43,668 nucleotides of DNA, taken from NCBI GenBank assembly GCA_947259165.1, contig CAMYKY010000011.1, positions 37,903 through 81,570 of the forward strand. The letters are read 5' to 3'. The translations under genes were made by a program, and so were the position numbers. The notes under the pieces were generated by a model. The model had not been told where the DNA came from and ran no database searches. It worked only from the letters and a program-made list of their open reading frames with translations. Positions 17,260 to 24,952 of this stretch are shown in pieces (within the stretch, counting starts at the first letter, position 1; the number at the start of each line of letters is the position of its first letter). The stretch is from an uncultured Acidobacteriota bacterium. GTDB lineage: Bacteria; Acidobacteriota; Vicinamibacteria; Marinacidobacterales; SMYC01.

Positions 17260-17283
17260 ATTCAGCTTTCGGCATTCTGCCGG
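17260..17283 (+). repeat. 24-bp intergenic repeat, copy A (ATTCAGC type)
   Basis: It starts 5 nt after the PhzF stop. It matches the minus strand of 31372-31395 at 21 of 24 positions (shared core TTCGGCATTC). A partial inverted copy follows in the same gap: CAGAATGCTGACCGCCGAAG at 17369-17388 pairs with the ATTCTG, TTCGGC and CAGC parts of this copy. The 215-bp gap 17255-17469 holds no gene. Confidence 0.6.
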
Positions 17284-17469
17284 CCCGGATCACGCCGGTT
17301 GGGACAACGGCGTAAGTTCCCAAGCACAGCCACGATACGGAGCCTGGCGCGCGCTTCGACACGAACCAGAATGCTGACCGCCGAAGGCTGATTCCCCAAC
17401 TTGCGCGGCGGGTGGGGTTAACCTAATCTAGGCTCAGGAGCCCCTTCGCCCGGTGGAACCTAGCCCGTC

Positions 17470-19236
17470 ATGACTGAAATCGCTGAATCGTCGTCTCTCG
17501 AGAACACCCGGCGGCGGCAAAACGGCCGGAAGCGAGCGTGGCTCATCCCCGTCGCTCTGCTGGCCCTGTTCTTGTTGACGGCATTCGCCACGCGGCTAGT
17601 TAGGAAGACAACGCTAGACGCCCGCATCGCCGCGGCGGATAAGCTCGTCGAGCAGCCGATCCAAGGTGGGGTTTTCAGATATCCCCTATTGCTTCCGATC
17701 GGCACGCTGGATCCCGCGAACGCGATCTTTACGGTCGACGTCATGCTCGTCCAGCAGCTCTACGACGGCTTGATCGCCTTCGACGAGCACCTCAATATCG
17801 TTCCCGCGCTCGCGAAATTCTGGGAAATCTCTCCCGACGGCAAGACCTATACCTTCGAGCTTCGAGACGACGCTCGGTTCCACAACGGGCGCCGGGTCAC
17901 ACCGGAAGACTGCGTGTTCAGCTTCGAACGGCTGCTGAGCAAGGGACTGAACGAGCACAACTACAGCTACTTCAGCCGTATCGAAGGTGCGGCCGATTTC
18001 CACGAAGGCCGGACGCGCGACGTGAAAGGCCTCGAAGCTCTCGATGGGAACCGATTCCGAATCACGTTCGTGACACCGTTCGTCCCGGCGTTGTCGGTGC
18101 TGAGCATGTACTCATCCAAGATTCTTCCCAAGGAAGAGCTTCTCGAACAAGGCGCCGCGTTTTTTGAAGCACCGGTCGGAACCGGCGCGTTCCAGTTCTC
18201 CAGATGGATCGAGCCGTCCGAAGATCCGGGGATTCCCTCCATCGACGGTGTCTGGCAAGGGATCCGACTCGAGGCCAACTCTCAGTATTTCGACGGACGG
18301 CCCCATCTAGATGCCGTAGTCCTCCGGGCTATATGGAACTCGAACGAGTATGAAGGCGAAGCTCTTCCACTCCACGACGTCGCGGATTGCCTCCAAACCA
18401 ACGAAGTCGAGCACTACGCGGACTGGATCCCGCTCGAAGCAGAACGGTTTCTCGCACTCCGCTACCTGTACTTTCCGAACCATGTCGCTCCTTACGACGA
18501 TTCCAAAGTGCGACTCGCGATCAACTACGCCCTCGACAAGAGAAGCTTTCTTGACGCGGACCGGGTTACCGAAGGCATCCCATCAGCAACGGGCGTGGTG
18601 CCACCAGGTATTCCAGGTTTCATCCCGAAGGAGTCTCACTTCGAGCAGAATCTCGACAAGGCGCGAATGTTGCTCGCGGAGGCCGGCTACCCCGAGGGCA
18701 AGGGTCTGCCTCCCCTAGAGCTCCCGGTACTCCCGGATAGTCTCTACGTACGCGATCCTGGATCGGTGGCGCGAGACAGCTGTCTCGTTGCTTGCCTTTC
18801 GAAAGTTGGCGTCCAAGTACGGTTGCTCAAAACCGACCCGTTCATCAACTTCGAAAGGCCGGAGTACAAAGATCGTGCAGTGGTGCGAGTCAACACCTGG
18901 TACGCCGACTTTCCCGATCCCGACAACTTTCTGAGGCCGCTGTTCCACTCGGACGGCCCTTTGAACAAGTTCGGCTACTCCAACCCGAAGGTCGATCAGC
19001 TGCTCGATCAAGTGTGGTCGGAGACGAGCTACACCAAGCGGAACAAGCTCTACCACCATATCGAAGAGATCATCCTCGAGGACTCTCCGATCATTCCGAC
19101 CGACTACGGTCGGCTGCGTTACTTGCTCCGGCCGAACGTGCGCGGATTCACGTTGACACCGCTCGGATCGCCCTACATCCAGATGAAGAACATCTGGCTG
19201 ACGCAGGAGGGGCCCGCGAACGAAGTCGAGCTGTAG
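17470..19236 (+). CDS. Membrane-anchored oligopeptide-type substrate-binding protein (SBP_bac_5)
   Basis: 588 residues. A basic N-terminus (RRRQNGRKR) precedes one hydrophobic segment (about 24-41) without a lipobox Cys, so the protein is probably held by a membrane helix, not a lipid. The rest follows the DppA/OppA fold: TLDPANAIFTVDVMLVQQLYDGL at the mature start, WEISPDGKTYTFELRDDARFHNG (family signature), VAPYDDSKVRLAINYALDK and VNTWYADFPDPDNFLRPLFH near the C-terminal lobe, ending at VRGFTLTPLG. Known members bind peptides, nickel or opines for ABC import. Here no permease or ATPase is nearby. Instead, a histidine kinase starts 38 nt downstream and a sigma-54 activator follows, suggesting a sensing role (inference). 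Confidence 0.87.
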   Translation: MTEIAESSSLENTRRRQNGRKRAWLIPVALLALFLLTAFATRLVRKTTLDARIAAADKLVEQPIQGGVFRYPLLLPIGTLDPANAIFTVDVMLVQQLYDGLIAFDEHLNIVPALAKFWEISPDGKTYTFELRDDARFHNGRRVTPEDCVFSFERLLSKGLNEHNYSYFSRIEGAADFHEGRTRDVKGLEALDGNRFRITFVTPFVPALSVLSMYSSKILPKEELLEQGAAFFEAPVGTGAFQFSRWIEPSEDPGIPSIDGVWQGIRLEANSQYFDGRPHLDAVVLRAIWNSNEYEGEALPLHDVADCLQTNEVEHYADWIPLEAERFLALRYLYFPNHVAPYDDSKVRLAINYALDKRSFLDADRVTEGIPSATGVVPPGIPGFIPKESHFEQNLDKARMLLAEAGYPEGKGLPPLELPVLPDSLYVRDPGSVARDSCLVACLSKVGVQVRLLKTDPFINFERPEYKDRAVVRVNTWYADFPDPDNFLRPLFHSDGPLNKFGYSNPKVDQLLDQVWSETSYTKRNKLYHHIEEIILEDSPIIPTDYGRLRYLLRPNVRGFTLTPLGSPYIQMKNIWLTQEGPANEVEL

Positions 19237-19274
19237 GCCGTGCTGGTCGAAACGAGTTCGGGCGAAGGTTGAAG

Positions 19275-20804
19275 ATGTGGCGCATCGCCCCACTCGGTCT
19301 TCGCGACCGCTTCATTCTCAGCTCCACGGCTCTCATCACACTGTTGATGATTGTCGTCATCTTCTTCGTCGAGCTAGAGCGGACCGCGGCGCTGAAAGAG
19401 CGCGCCGAGGAGCATGCGTCGGCGATCGCGCAGATGATGGCGGACCTCTCCGAGAATCGCCTCATGTACTACGACCTCGTCGCGCTCCAGCAAAACGTGG
19501 AGCGGGCCACGGAAGACGAGGATGTGGTTTTCGCGATCATCTTCAATCGCGACGCACGAGCCTTGGCTGCGAACGAGGCCGCGAGAGAGATCTTCCCAGC
19601 GGAGTTGTTCGAAATCGGCGCAGAGATGGGAAGGCTCGAGCGCGGTGGTGTGTTGAAAGAAGAGCTCGCTTTCGAGACCACCGATGGACGGGATGTCGAA
19701 GTGCTCGAAGTCATCGCCCCCGTGTTCGTCGAGGATGAGCTCTGGGGAGCCATCAAGCTGGGGTTGACCCTCGAAAACGTCAATGCCGAGATCCAACGAA
19801 CCCGACTGGGTCTCATCAGTCTCGGTTTCCTCGGACTCACGTTTGGTGCCCTTGGGTCCGTTTTTCTCGCAAACCGCATCTCTCGGCCGCTCGAAAGTCT
19901 CGTCGAAGGAACGATCCGGGTGGCGCACGGCGATCTGCGGCATCGGATCGATATCCCTCCTGGTGATGAGATCGGTGAGCTCGCAGCAAATTTCAATCGG
20001 ATGACGACCGAGATCCTGGACGACCGCGAGAAACTCGAAGAGGCATCGAAAAAACTCCTGGAGGCCGAGAAACTCGCCACCATCGGACGGCTCGCGACCG
20101 CACTCGCCCACGAAATACGCAATCCATTGACGGCGGTAAAGCTCAATATCCAAAAGATTGGTCAACACCCGGCGCTCAGCGACCTCGAGCGCGAGCAGGT
20201 CGGGATTGCGGAGACTGGCGTCCAACAGGTGGAGAAACTGGTCAAGGATATCCTGAGCTATGCGCGCGCGCCGCAGCTGCACAAGGACACTTTCGACCTC
20301 GAGAATCTAATCGAGGACGCGCTGCGGTTCGTAGAGGAGCCTGTTGAGGAGAAACGAATCCAGCTCGTCAAGGACTTTGCTGAGCTGGCGCCCATCGACA
20401 TCGACGGGGATCAACTGCGATCCGCTTTTCTGAACACGTTGTTAAACGCCACCGAAGCGGTCTCGAACGACGGCGTCATCCACGTTCGCACGAGGTTGGA
20501 AGAGACCGACACCGGCACTTGGGCGGTCGTCACCATCGAAGACGATGGGGCCGGGATCGAGAAAAGCGATTTCAAGGCCATCTTCGATCCGTTCTTCACG
20601 ACCAAGAGCCTCGGTACCGGCCTTGGTTTGACCAACGCTCGCAAAGTGGTCGAGCTGCACGGGGGGCGGATCGAGGTCACGAGCGAGCCACGAGTAGGCA
20701 CTGCGATCGCCCTTTGGCTTCCCTACGCGACGACCGAGCCAACCAGCGCCACGGACGACAACGAAGCCCTCCCGGAGGTCCATGAAGTCCATCCTAGTCA
20801 TTGA
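19275..20804 (+). CDS. Membrane histidine kinase with HAMP domain, NtrB-like
   Basis: 509 residues from the ATG at 19275, where TM1 begins; the frame is open further upstream but overlaps the binding-protein gene. TM1 at about 13-33, an extracytoplasmic sensor region to about 175, TM2 (LGLISLGFLGLTFGALGSVF), then HAMP (NRISRPLESLVEGTIRVAHG). The dimerisation domain carries the phospho-acceptor His279 in ALAHEIRNPLTAVKLNI. The ATPase domain has N-box LNTLLNATEAVSND, G1 EDDGAGIEKSD, F-box DPFFTTK and G2 GTGLGLTNARKVVELHGG. It should phosphorylate the adjacent NtrC-type regulator, whose gene overlaps its 3' end by 23 nt. The upstream binding protein may present a ligand to the sensor region (inference). 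Confidence 0.94.
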   Translation: MWRIAPLGLRDRFILSSTALITLLMIVVIFFVELERTAALKERAEEHASAIAQMMADLSENRLMYYDLVALQQNVERATEDEDVVFAIIFNRDARALAANEAAREIFPAELFEIGAEMGRLERGGVLKEELAFETTDGRDVEVLEVIAPVFVEDELWGAIKLGLTLENVNAEIQRTRLGLISLGFLGLTFGALGSVFLANRISRPLESLVEGTIRVAHGDLRHRIDIPPGDEIGELAANFNRMTTEILDDREKLEEASKKLLEAEKLATIGRLATALAHEIRNPLTAVKLNIQKIGQHPALSDLEREQVGIAETGVQQVEKLVKDILSYARAPQLHKDTFDLENLIEDALRFVEEPVEEKRIQLVKDFAELAPIDIDGDQLRSAFLNTLLNATEAVSNDGVIHVRTRLEETDTGTWAVVTIEDDGAGIEKSDFKAIFDPFFTTKSLGTGLGLTNARKVVELHGGRIEVTSEPRVGTAIALWLPYATTEPTSATDDNEALPEVHEVHPSH

Positions 20805-22176
20805 TGACAACCGGCTCATCCGGCAGACGTTCAAGACGCACCTCGCGAGCGAGGGATTCGAGGTCTCGCTCGCCGCCGACGGCGGCGAAGGTGTCGAGCA
20901 GTTCGAACGGATCCGGCCCGACCTCGTCATCCTCGATATTCATCTTCCGGTGATGGGAGGCCTCGACGTTCTGACGCGGATTCGTGAGATCGACGACAAG
21001 GCGTACGTCATCATGATCACGGCTTTCGACGATATGAAGACGACCGTCGAGGCCATGAAGCTCGGAGCGTTCGAATACATCTGCAAACCGATTGACTACG
21101 ACGAGCTCCTGCTGGGGATCAACAAGGCGCAGCGGATGCAGGAAATGGACACGAAGCTCGACTACCTCGTGACCGAAGCATCCCAGGAATGGAACATCGA
21201 CAATATCGTCGGCCGAACGTCTCAGATGCGAGACGTCTTCAAGACGATCGGCATGTTGTCGCGTAGCACAACGACGGTTCTCATTCGCGGTGAGTCAGGA
21301 ACTGGCAAAGAGTTGGTCGCACGGGCGATCCACTACAACTCCATCAACCGGGAAGAGCCGTTCGTCGCCGTGAACTGTACCGCGCTCGCCGAGGGCGTTC
21401 TTGAAAGCGAGCTCTTCGGACACGTGCGCGGTGCCTTCACCGGCGCGGTACGCGACAGCCGCGGCAAGATCGAGATCGCCCAGAAAGGCACGCTTTTTCT
21501 CGACGAGATCGGCGATATTTCACCGAACCTCCAGGCAAAGCTCCTCCGCGTCGTCGAGAATCGAGAGTTCGCGCGCGTCGGCGGCGAGAAGATCGAGCGC
21601 ACCGAGGCTCGGATTGTTGGCGCGACGAATAGCGATCTCGAGGAGAGCGTGCGCAAGGGAAGCTTTCGCGAAGATCTCTACTACCGGCTCAAGGTCGTCG
21701 AGATCAAGCTTCCCGCGCTGCGAGAGCGGCGCGAGGATATCCCCGATCTCGTCGCCTACCTGCTCGAGAAGATCAACCGCCAGCTCCACACCAACGTCCG
21801 CAAGGTCCCGGAGAGCGTGCTCAAGATGCTCGTCAACTACGACTGGAAGGGAAACGTGCGGGAGCTCGAAAACGCCCTGACCCGCGCGGTGACCCTCGCT
21901 CATGGGGACGTTCTGCTTCAGGAGCACCTGCCCCTTCTGCGCTCAACTGGCATGAGCCAGGGGCTCGTCACCGAGGAGCTCACCAGCCTCAAGGACATGG
22001 AGAGTCGCTACATCGACCACGTCTTGAAGCAAACACGCTGGAACAAGTCCCGCACCAGCGAGATCCTGGGTATCACCCGACCCACGCTCGACAAGAAAAT
22101 CAAAGACTATGCGCTCGTCGACCCCCGAAAACCCCGAGGCGCCCAAACAGGGGAACCGGTTTCCGGCCTCGGGTAA
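20782..22176 (+). CDS. NtrC-family sigma-54-dependent response regulator
   Basis: 464 residues. The receiver domain (1-120) has the acidic pair D8/D9, phospho-acceptor D52 (LVILDIHLPVMGG), T/F at ITAFDD and Lys in YICKPIDY. The AAA+ domain (about 145-375) has Walker A GESGTGKELVARAIHY, the sigma-54-contacting GAFTGA loop, Walker B GTLFLDEIGDIS and an arginine-finger region (FREDLYYRLKVVEIKLP). A Fis-type helix-turn-helix ends the protein (TSEILGITRPTLDKKIKDYAL). It activates RNA polymerase with sigma-54 from a distant site. The sigma-54 promoter 176 nt beyond its stop is the obvious target candidate. Confidence 0.96.
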   Translation: MKSILVIDDNRLIRQTFKTHLASEGFEVSLAADGGEGVEQFERIRPDLVILDIHLPVMGGLDVLTRIREIDDKAYVIMITAFDDMKTTVEAMKLGAFEYICKPIDYDELLLGINKAQRMQEMDTKLDYLVTEASQEWNIDNIVGRTSQMRDVFKTIGMLSRSTTTVLIRGESGTGKELVARAIHYNSINREEPFVAVNCTALAEGVLESELFGHVRGAFTGAVRDSRGKIEIAQKGTLFLDEIGDISPNLQAKLLRVVENREFARVGGEKIERTEARIVGATNSDLEESVRKGSFREDLYYRLKVVEIKLPALRERREDIPDLVAYLLEKINRQLHTNVRKVPESVLKMLVNYDWKGNVRELENALTRAVTLAHGDVLLQEHLPLLRSTGMSQGLVTEELTSLKDMESRYIDHVLKQTRWNKSRTSEILGITRPTLDKKIKDYALVDPRKPRGAQTGEPVSGLG

Positions 22177-22287
22177 GCCGCGTCCCAGTGAGCGTCGGGA
22201 CGCATTACGATGGGGTGATCTCACCAACCCATTGAAACGAAAGAGTTTCCAGGGACATCCATGGCACAGTCGTCGGAAAAACTTACG

Positions 22288-22307
22288 CTTCGCGCGGGGC
22301 GCGGAAG
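22288..22307. promoter_or_regulatory. Palindrome, candidate upstream activator site
   Basis: CTTCGCGCGGGGCGCGGAAG is an inverted repeat (CTTC and CGCG arms around a G-rich centre) about 45 bp upstream of the sigma-54 -24 element, hence about 70-90 bp upstream of the predicted transcript start, where NtrC-type activators usually bind. It is not followed by a T tract, so it is a poor terminator. The link to the regulator encoded just upstream is inference. The rest of the gap 22177-22424 holds the sigma-54 promoter and no gene. Confidence 0.4.
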
Positions 22308-22351
22308 TCTCGCCTTGAGTTAAATCCTTTTTTTTGAACTACTTAGTTGGC

Positions 22352-22367
22352 TGGTACCGGTATTGCA
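22352..22367 (+). promoter_or_regulatory. Sigma-54 (RpoN) promoter of the PEP-CTERM gene
   Basis: TGGTACC-GGTA-TTGCA matches the consensus TGGCACG-N4-TTGCA with the essential GG (22353-22354) and GC (22365-22366) separated by exactly 10 nt. A transcript would start near 22378, leaving a 47-nt leader with AAGGGG 9 nt before the ATG at 22425. ACCGGT occurs twice around the -12 element (22356-22361 and 22375-22380). It lies just after the gene of a sigma-54 activator. Confidence 0.85.
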
Positions 22368-22424
22368 TTACGTAACCGGTGAAGCGTCAACTGTGCTTCA
22401 AGCTATTTTCGAAGGGGATTCGCA

Positions 22425-22973
22425 ATGATTAAGATTCAACATTTGGCTTCAGTTCTGACCGTTCTCGCGCTCGTAGCGACGTTGCTCCCAGCATCGGCTG
22501 AAGCTACCCTCATAGGCGATCTGATCGATGCCGAGGTACTCGATGCCACCGGTGCTTCCTTGTTCAAGATGGAACAGGTAGCGGTTGGCGTTGGGGCCGA
22601 GTTCCTTTACACTCTGCCCGGCGGAGGCGCTATGGAGGCGGACTTCGACGACTCCAACTTGGCTCTCTCGTTCGTCGGAGAAGATTTTTACCCCGAGCTC
22701 ACATGGGTCTTCAGCGATCTGAACTGGGTCGGCCAATCCGGTGAGATCGTCGGCATCACGCCGATCCTGACACCCGAGCCGGCGCAGACGACGTTCACGA
22801 AGGATTCGTTCACCGTTACCACGTTTCTGGGCCGGTTCGAAGAGGACCTACTGACCAATACGTTTCACATCGACACGAGACATATACCGGGCGGGAATGC
22901 TCCCGAGCCGGGTGTGCTCTTCCTCTTGGCTACCGGACTGGTTGGCCTGTCGCGTATGCGCCGTCGCAACTGA
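22425..22973 (+). CDS. PEP-CTERM sorting domain protein (exosortase substrate), function unknown
   Basis: 182 residues. A signal peptide (SVLTVLALVATLLPASAEA, cut after about residue 27) leads a middle part of about 130 residues that is beta-rich, acidic and without recognisable domain. The C-terminus is a textbook PEP-CTERM signal: APEPG, a hydrophobic helix VLFLLATGLVGLS, then RMRRRN. In other bacteria such proteins are processed by an exosortase (EpsH/XrtA) and attached to or released with exopolysaccharide at the surface. No exosortase or EPS gene is in this window. The sigma-54 promoter in front and a perfect terminator behind make it a monocistronic unit, probably controlled by the neighbouring two-component system. 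Confidence 0.9.
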   Translation: MIKIQHLASVLTVLALVATLLPASAEATLIGDLIDAEVLDATGASLFKMEQVAVGVGAEFLYTLPGGGAMEADFDDSNLALSFVGEDFYPELTWVFSDLNWVGQSGEIVGITPILTPEPAQTTFTKDSFTVTTFLGRFEEDLLTNTFHIDTRHIPGGNAPEPGVLFLLATGLVGLSRMRRRN

Positions 22974-22999
22974 GGAAGACCCCGAACCGATTTTTCGCA

Positions 23000-23029
23000 G
23001 GGCTCGGCCTCGAGGCCGAGCCCTTTTTT
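23000..23029 (+). terminator. Strong intrinsic terminator of the PEP-CTERM gene
   Basis: GGGCTCGGCC (23000-23009) and GGCCGAGCCC (23014-23023) form a perfect 10-bp GC-rich stem with a TCGA loop, followed by TTTTTT (23024-23029), 26 nt after the stop. Confidence 0.95.
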
Positions 23030-23089
23030 CGTTTGCGCCCTGTACCGAAGCCTTGCAGCCTCTACCGTTTTTGAGTAGCCTCCTCGTCG

Positions 23090-23822
23090 ATGTTCGAAAT
23101 CCTTTCGACGCCCTCGGCTTGGATCAGCCTCGCGACGCTCACGGTCTCGAGATCGTCCTCGCCATCGATAACATCGTCTTCATCACCCTGCTCGCGGGAA
23201 AGCTCCCCTAGTCCCAACGCCTCCTAGCCACCCGGATCGGGCTAGCTGGAGCGCTGGTCACCCGCTTGCTCCTGCTGTTCACCCTGAGCTGGGTGATGAA
23301 ACTTTCGGCGCCGCTGTTCACCGCCCTTGGCCGCGAAGTCACGGGTCGGGATCTGGTGCTCATCCTCGGAGGGCTGTTCCTCGTCGCCAAGGCAACGCTC
23401 GAGATCTACGACAAGGCCGAGGCCGTCCACCCGGGAAGCGCCGGTGAACCCGCTGCGAGCGGGCGCGCATGGCTTCGATCGTGGCGCAGATCATGCTCCT
23501 CGATATCGTCTTTTCGCTCGACTCCGTCATCACCGCCGTCGGCATGGTGGCCCACCTCGAGATCATGGTCATCGCGGTGGTGGTCGCCATCCTCGTCATG
23601 CTCGCGTTCGCGGCACCCATCGGCGAATTCGTCGAACACCATCCGAGCATCAAGATTCACGCGCTGTCGTTTCTGGTCATGATTGGCATGCTACTCGTCG
23701 CCGAAGGGACGGGCCAACACTTCGAGCGCGGCTACGTGTATTTCGCGATGATTTTCAGCCTGGGCATCGAGCTGTTGAACATGCGCTACCGCGCACACCA
23801 AGCGTCGGTTTCCGAAGGCTGA
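23090..23822 (+). pseudogene. Broken terC-family integral membrane protein gene
   Basis: The sequence encodes a TerC/YkoY-type protein in three frames. From the ATG at 23090 it reads MFEILSTPSAWISLATLTV. Near 23147 a one-base loss is needed to continue with LEIVLAIDNIVFITLLAGKLP. An in-frame TAG at 23209-23211 then interrupts before SQRLLATRIGLAGALVTRLL. Near 23455-23470 a second shift is needed to reach SIVAQIMLLDIVFSLDSVITAVGM, which runs to the stop at 23820-23822. The two IDNIVF/DSVITAVGM motifs are the TerC acidic membrane motifs. Functional TerC proteins are linked to tellurite resistance or metal (manganese) export. All other genes in the window are intact, so local decay is likelier than general sequence error, though miscalled bases could account for the shifts. 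Confidence 0.85.
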
Positions 23823-23861
23823 GCAACCGAGCGGGCACAAACCCACCTTCGCGCCGGCCTC

Positions 23862-24503
23862 TCACGTCGGCAGCTTGCGAGCGATCAGGATCCCGTCGCG
23901 AATCGTCAACAAGACGTGCTCGACCCGAGGATCGCGGTGAACCCGCTCGTTCAGCTCGTGGATCGCGCGTGCCGCGTCGTCCTGCGGATCTACGATCCTG
24001 CCGCTCCATAGCACGTTGTCGAACGCCACGAGCCCACCGGGACGAAGCAGTCCGAGGACGGGCTCGTAGTAATTCGGGTAGTTCCCTTTGTCGGCATCGA
24101 CGAAGGCGAAATCGAAAGGACCGAGCAGCCCCTCCAGGGTTTCGAGCGCCGGTCCCATATGGATATGAATCTTGTCCCGATGCGGACTCTGTTCAATGTA
24201 ACGGCGCGCTATCGCGGCGTAGTCGTTGTCGACTTCGCACGTGTGCAGCTCGCCGTCCGCTGGCAAGGCGTCCGCCATCATGAGCGCGCTGTAGCCAGTG
24301 AACATCCCGACTTCCAAAATTCTTCGCGCACCCACAAGCGTCGCGAGAAGGCGCAAGAATTGGCCTTCGGTTCGCCCGGTGAGCATCTGGGAGGCATCCG
24401 TCGCCTCGAGCGTCTCCACCTCGAGACGCTCCAACAGCTCGGGGGGCGCTTGCGTGTGGGCGAGCGCGTATCGCTCGAGGGGTTCACCAACCAGGGTATC
24501 CAT
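23862..24503 (-). CDS. Class I O-methyltransferase (catechol/caffeoyl-CoA type)
   Basis: 213 residues from the ATG at 24503, preceded by GGAGAAGG; the upstream ATG in frame lies inside the neighbouring gene. The SAM site is RILEVGMFTGYSALMMADALP, with the acidic end of strand 2 in HTCEVDNDYAAIARRYIE. The metal-binding and catalytic motifs of this family are FAFVDADKGNYPNYYE and GGLVAFDNVLWSGRI. Such enzymes methylate a hydroxyl of small aromatic molecules with Mg2+; the substrate here is unknown. It starts 5 nt after the stop of the YjbQ-like gene, so it is the second gene of a two-gene operon. Confidence 0.93.
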   Translation of the reverse strand: MDTLVGEPLERYALAHTQAPPELLERLEVETLEATDASQMLTGRTEGQFLRLLATLVGARRILEVGMFTGYSALMMADALPADGELHTCEVDNDYAAIARRYIEQSPHRDKIHIHMGPALETLEGLLGPFDFAFVDADKGNYPNYYEPVLGLLRPGGLVAFDNVLWSGRIVDPQDDAARAIHELNERVHRDPRVEHVLLTIRDGILIARKLPT

Positions 24504-24508
24504 GCGAT

Positions 24509-24931
24509 TCAACCTTCTCCGATGATTTGGATGACGAACTCTCGTGAGCGCGGACGAGTGTCGAAATCGACGAGGATGATTTGCTGCCACGTCCCGAGCG
24601 TCAGGTGTGCGTCAACAAACGGGACGGCGAGTGATGCCCCGAGCATGGTGGCGCGGACATGACTGTGGCCGTTGTCGTCGCCCCAGGTCTCGTGATGCCG
24701 ATACTCCAGAGTCTTCGGGTACAAGCGCGTAAACGCCGCGCTCAGATCGTGGACGAGGCCGGGCTCGAACTCCACGGTCGTCACACCCGCGGTCGAGCCG
24801 GTCACGAACACCGTGGCCACCCCATCAGTCAGCTCGGAGCTCGTCACTGCCTCGGCGACGCTCGATGTGATGTCGAGGATGTCTCCATCGCCTCGCGAGT
24901 CGACGCTCCGGTGGACGGTGGTCACGGTCAT
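24509..24931 (-). CDS. YjbQ/UPF0047 family protein
   Basis: 140 residues, the family length. The family blocks are visible: VFVTGSTAGVTTVEFEPGLVHDL, the histidine-rich GDDNGHSHVRATMLGASLAVPF, and the C-terminal LGTWQQIILVDFDTRPRSREFVIQIIG. E. coli YjbQ has weak thiamin-phosphate synthase activity in genetic tests, and many genomes carry it without a known role. It is probably cytoplasmic. It leads the two-gene operon with the O-methyltransferase and is divergent, with a gap of only 21 bp, from the M20 peptidase gene. Confidence 0.92.
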   Translation of the reverse strand: MTVTTVHRSVDSRGDGDILDITSSVAEAVTSSELTDGVATVFVTGSTAGVTTVEFEPGLVHDLSAAFTRLYPKTLEYRHHETWGDDNGHSHVRATMLGASLAVPFVDAHLTLGTWQQIILVDFDTRPRSREFVIQIIGEG

Positions 24932-24946
24932 GATCTGCTCTATGAT
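24919..24946 (+). promoter_or_regulatory. Candidate promoter of the M20 peptidase gene
   Basis: TGGTCA (24919-24924), a 16-nt spacer and TATGAT (24941-24946), 6 nt before the TTG start at 24953. That spacing would put the transcript start at or next to the start codon. The -35 lies inside the start of the divergent yjbQ-like gene. Confidence 0.35.
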
Positions 24947-24952
24947 ATAGCC

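Noticed and set aside
18792-19274. 161-codon N-terminal extension of the histidine kinase
   Set aside because: It overlaps the binding-protein gene in another frame; TM1 of the kinase directly follows the ATG at 19275.
22288-22307. Palindrome as a terminator of the response-regulator gene
   Set aside because: No T tract follows in either direction within a few bases; an activator site is the better guess.
24659-24952. 98-codon N-terminal extension of the M20 peptidase
   Set aside because: It runs antisense through the yjbQ-like gene, and family likeness starts only at the TTG at 24953.
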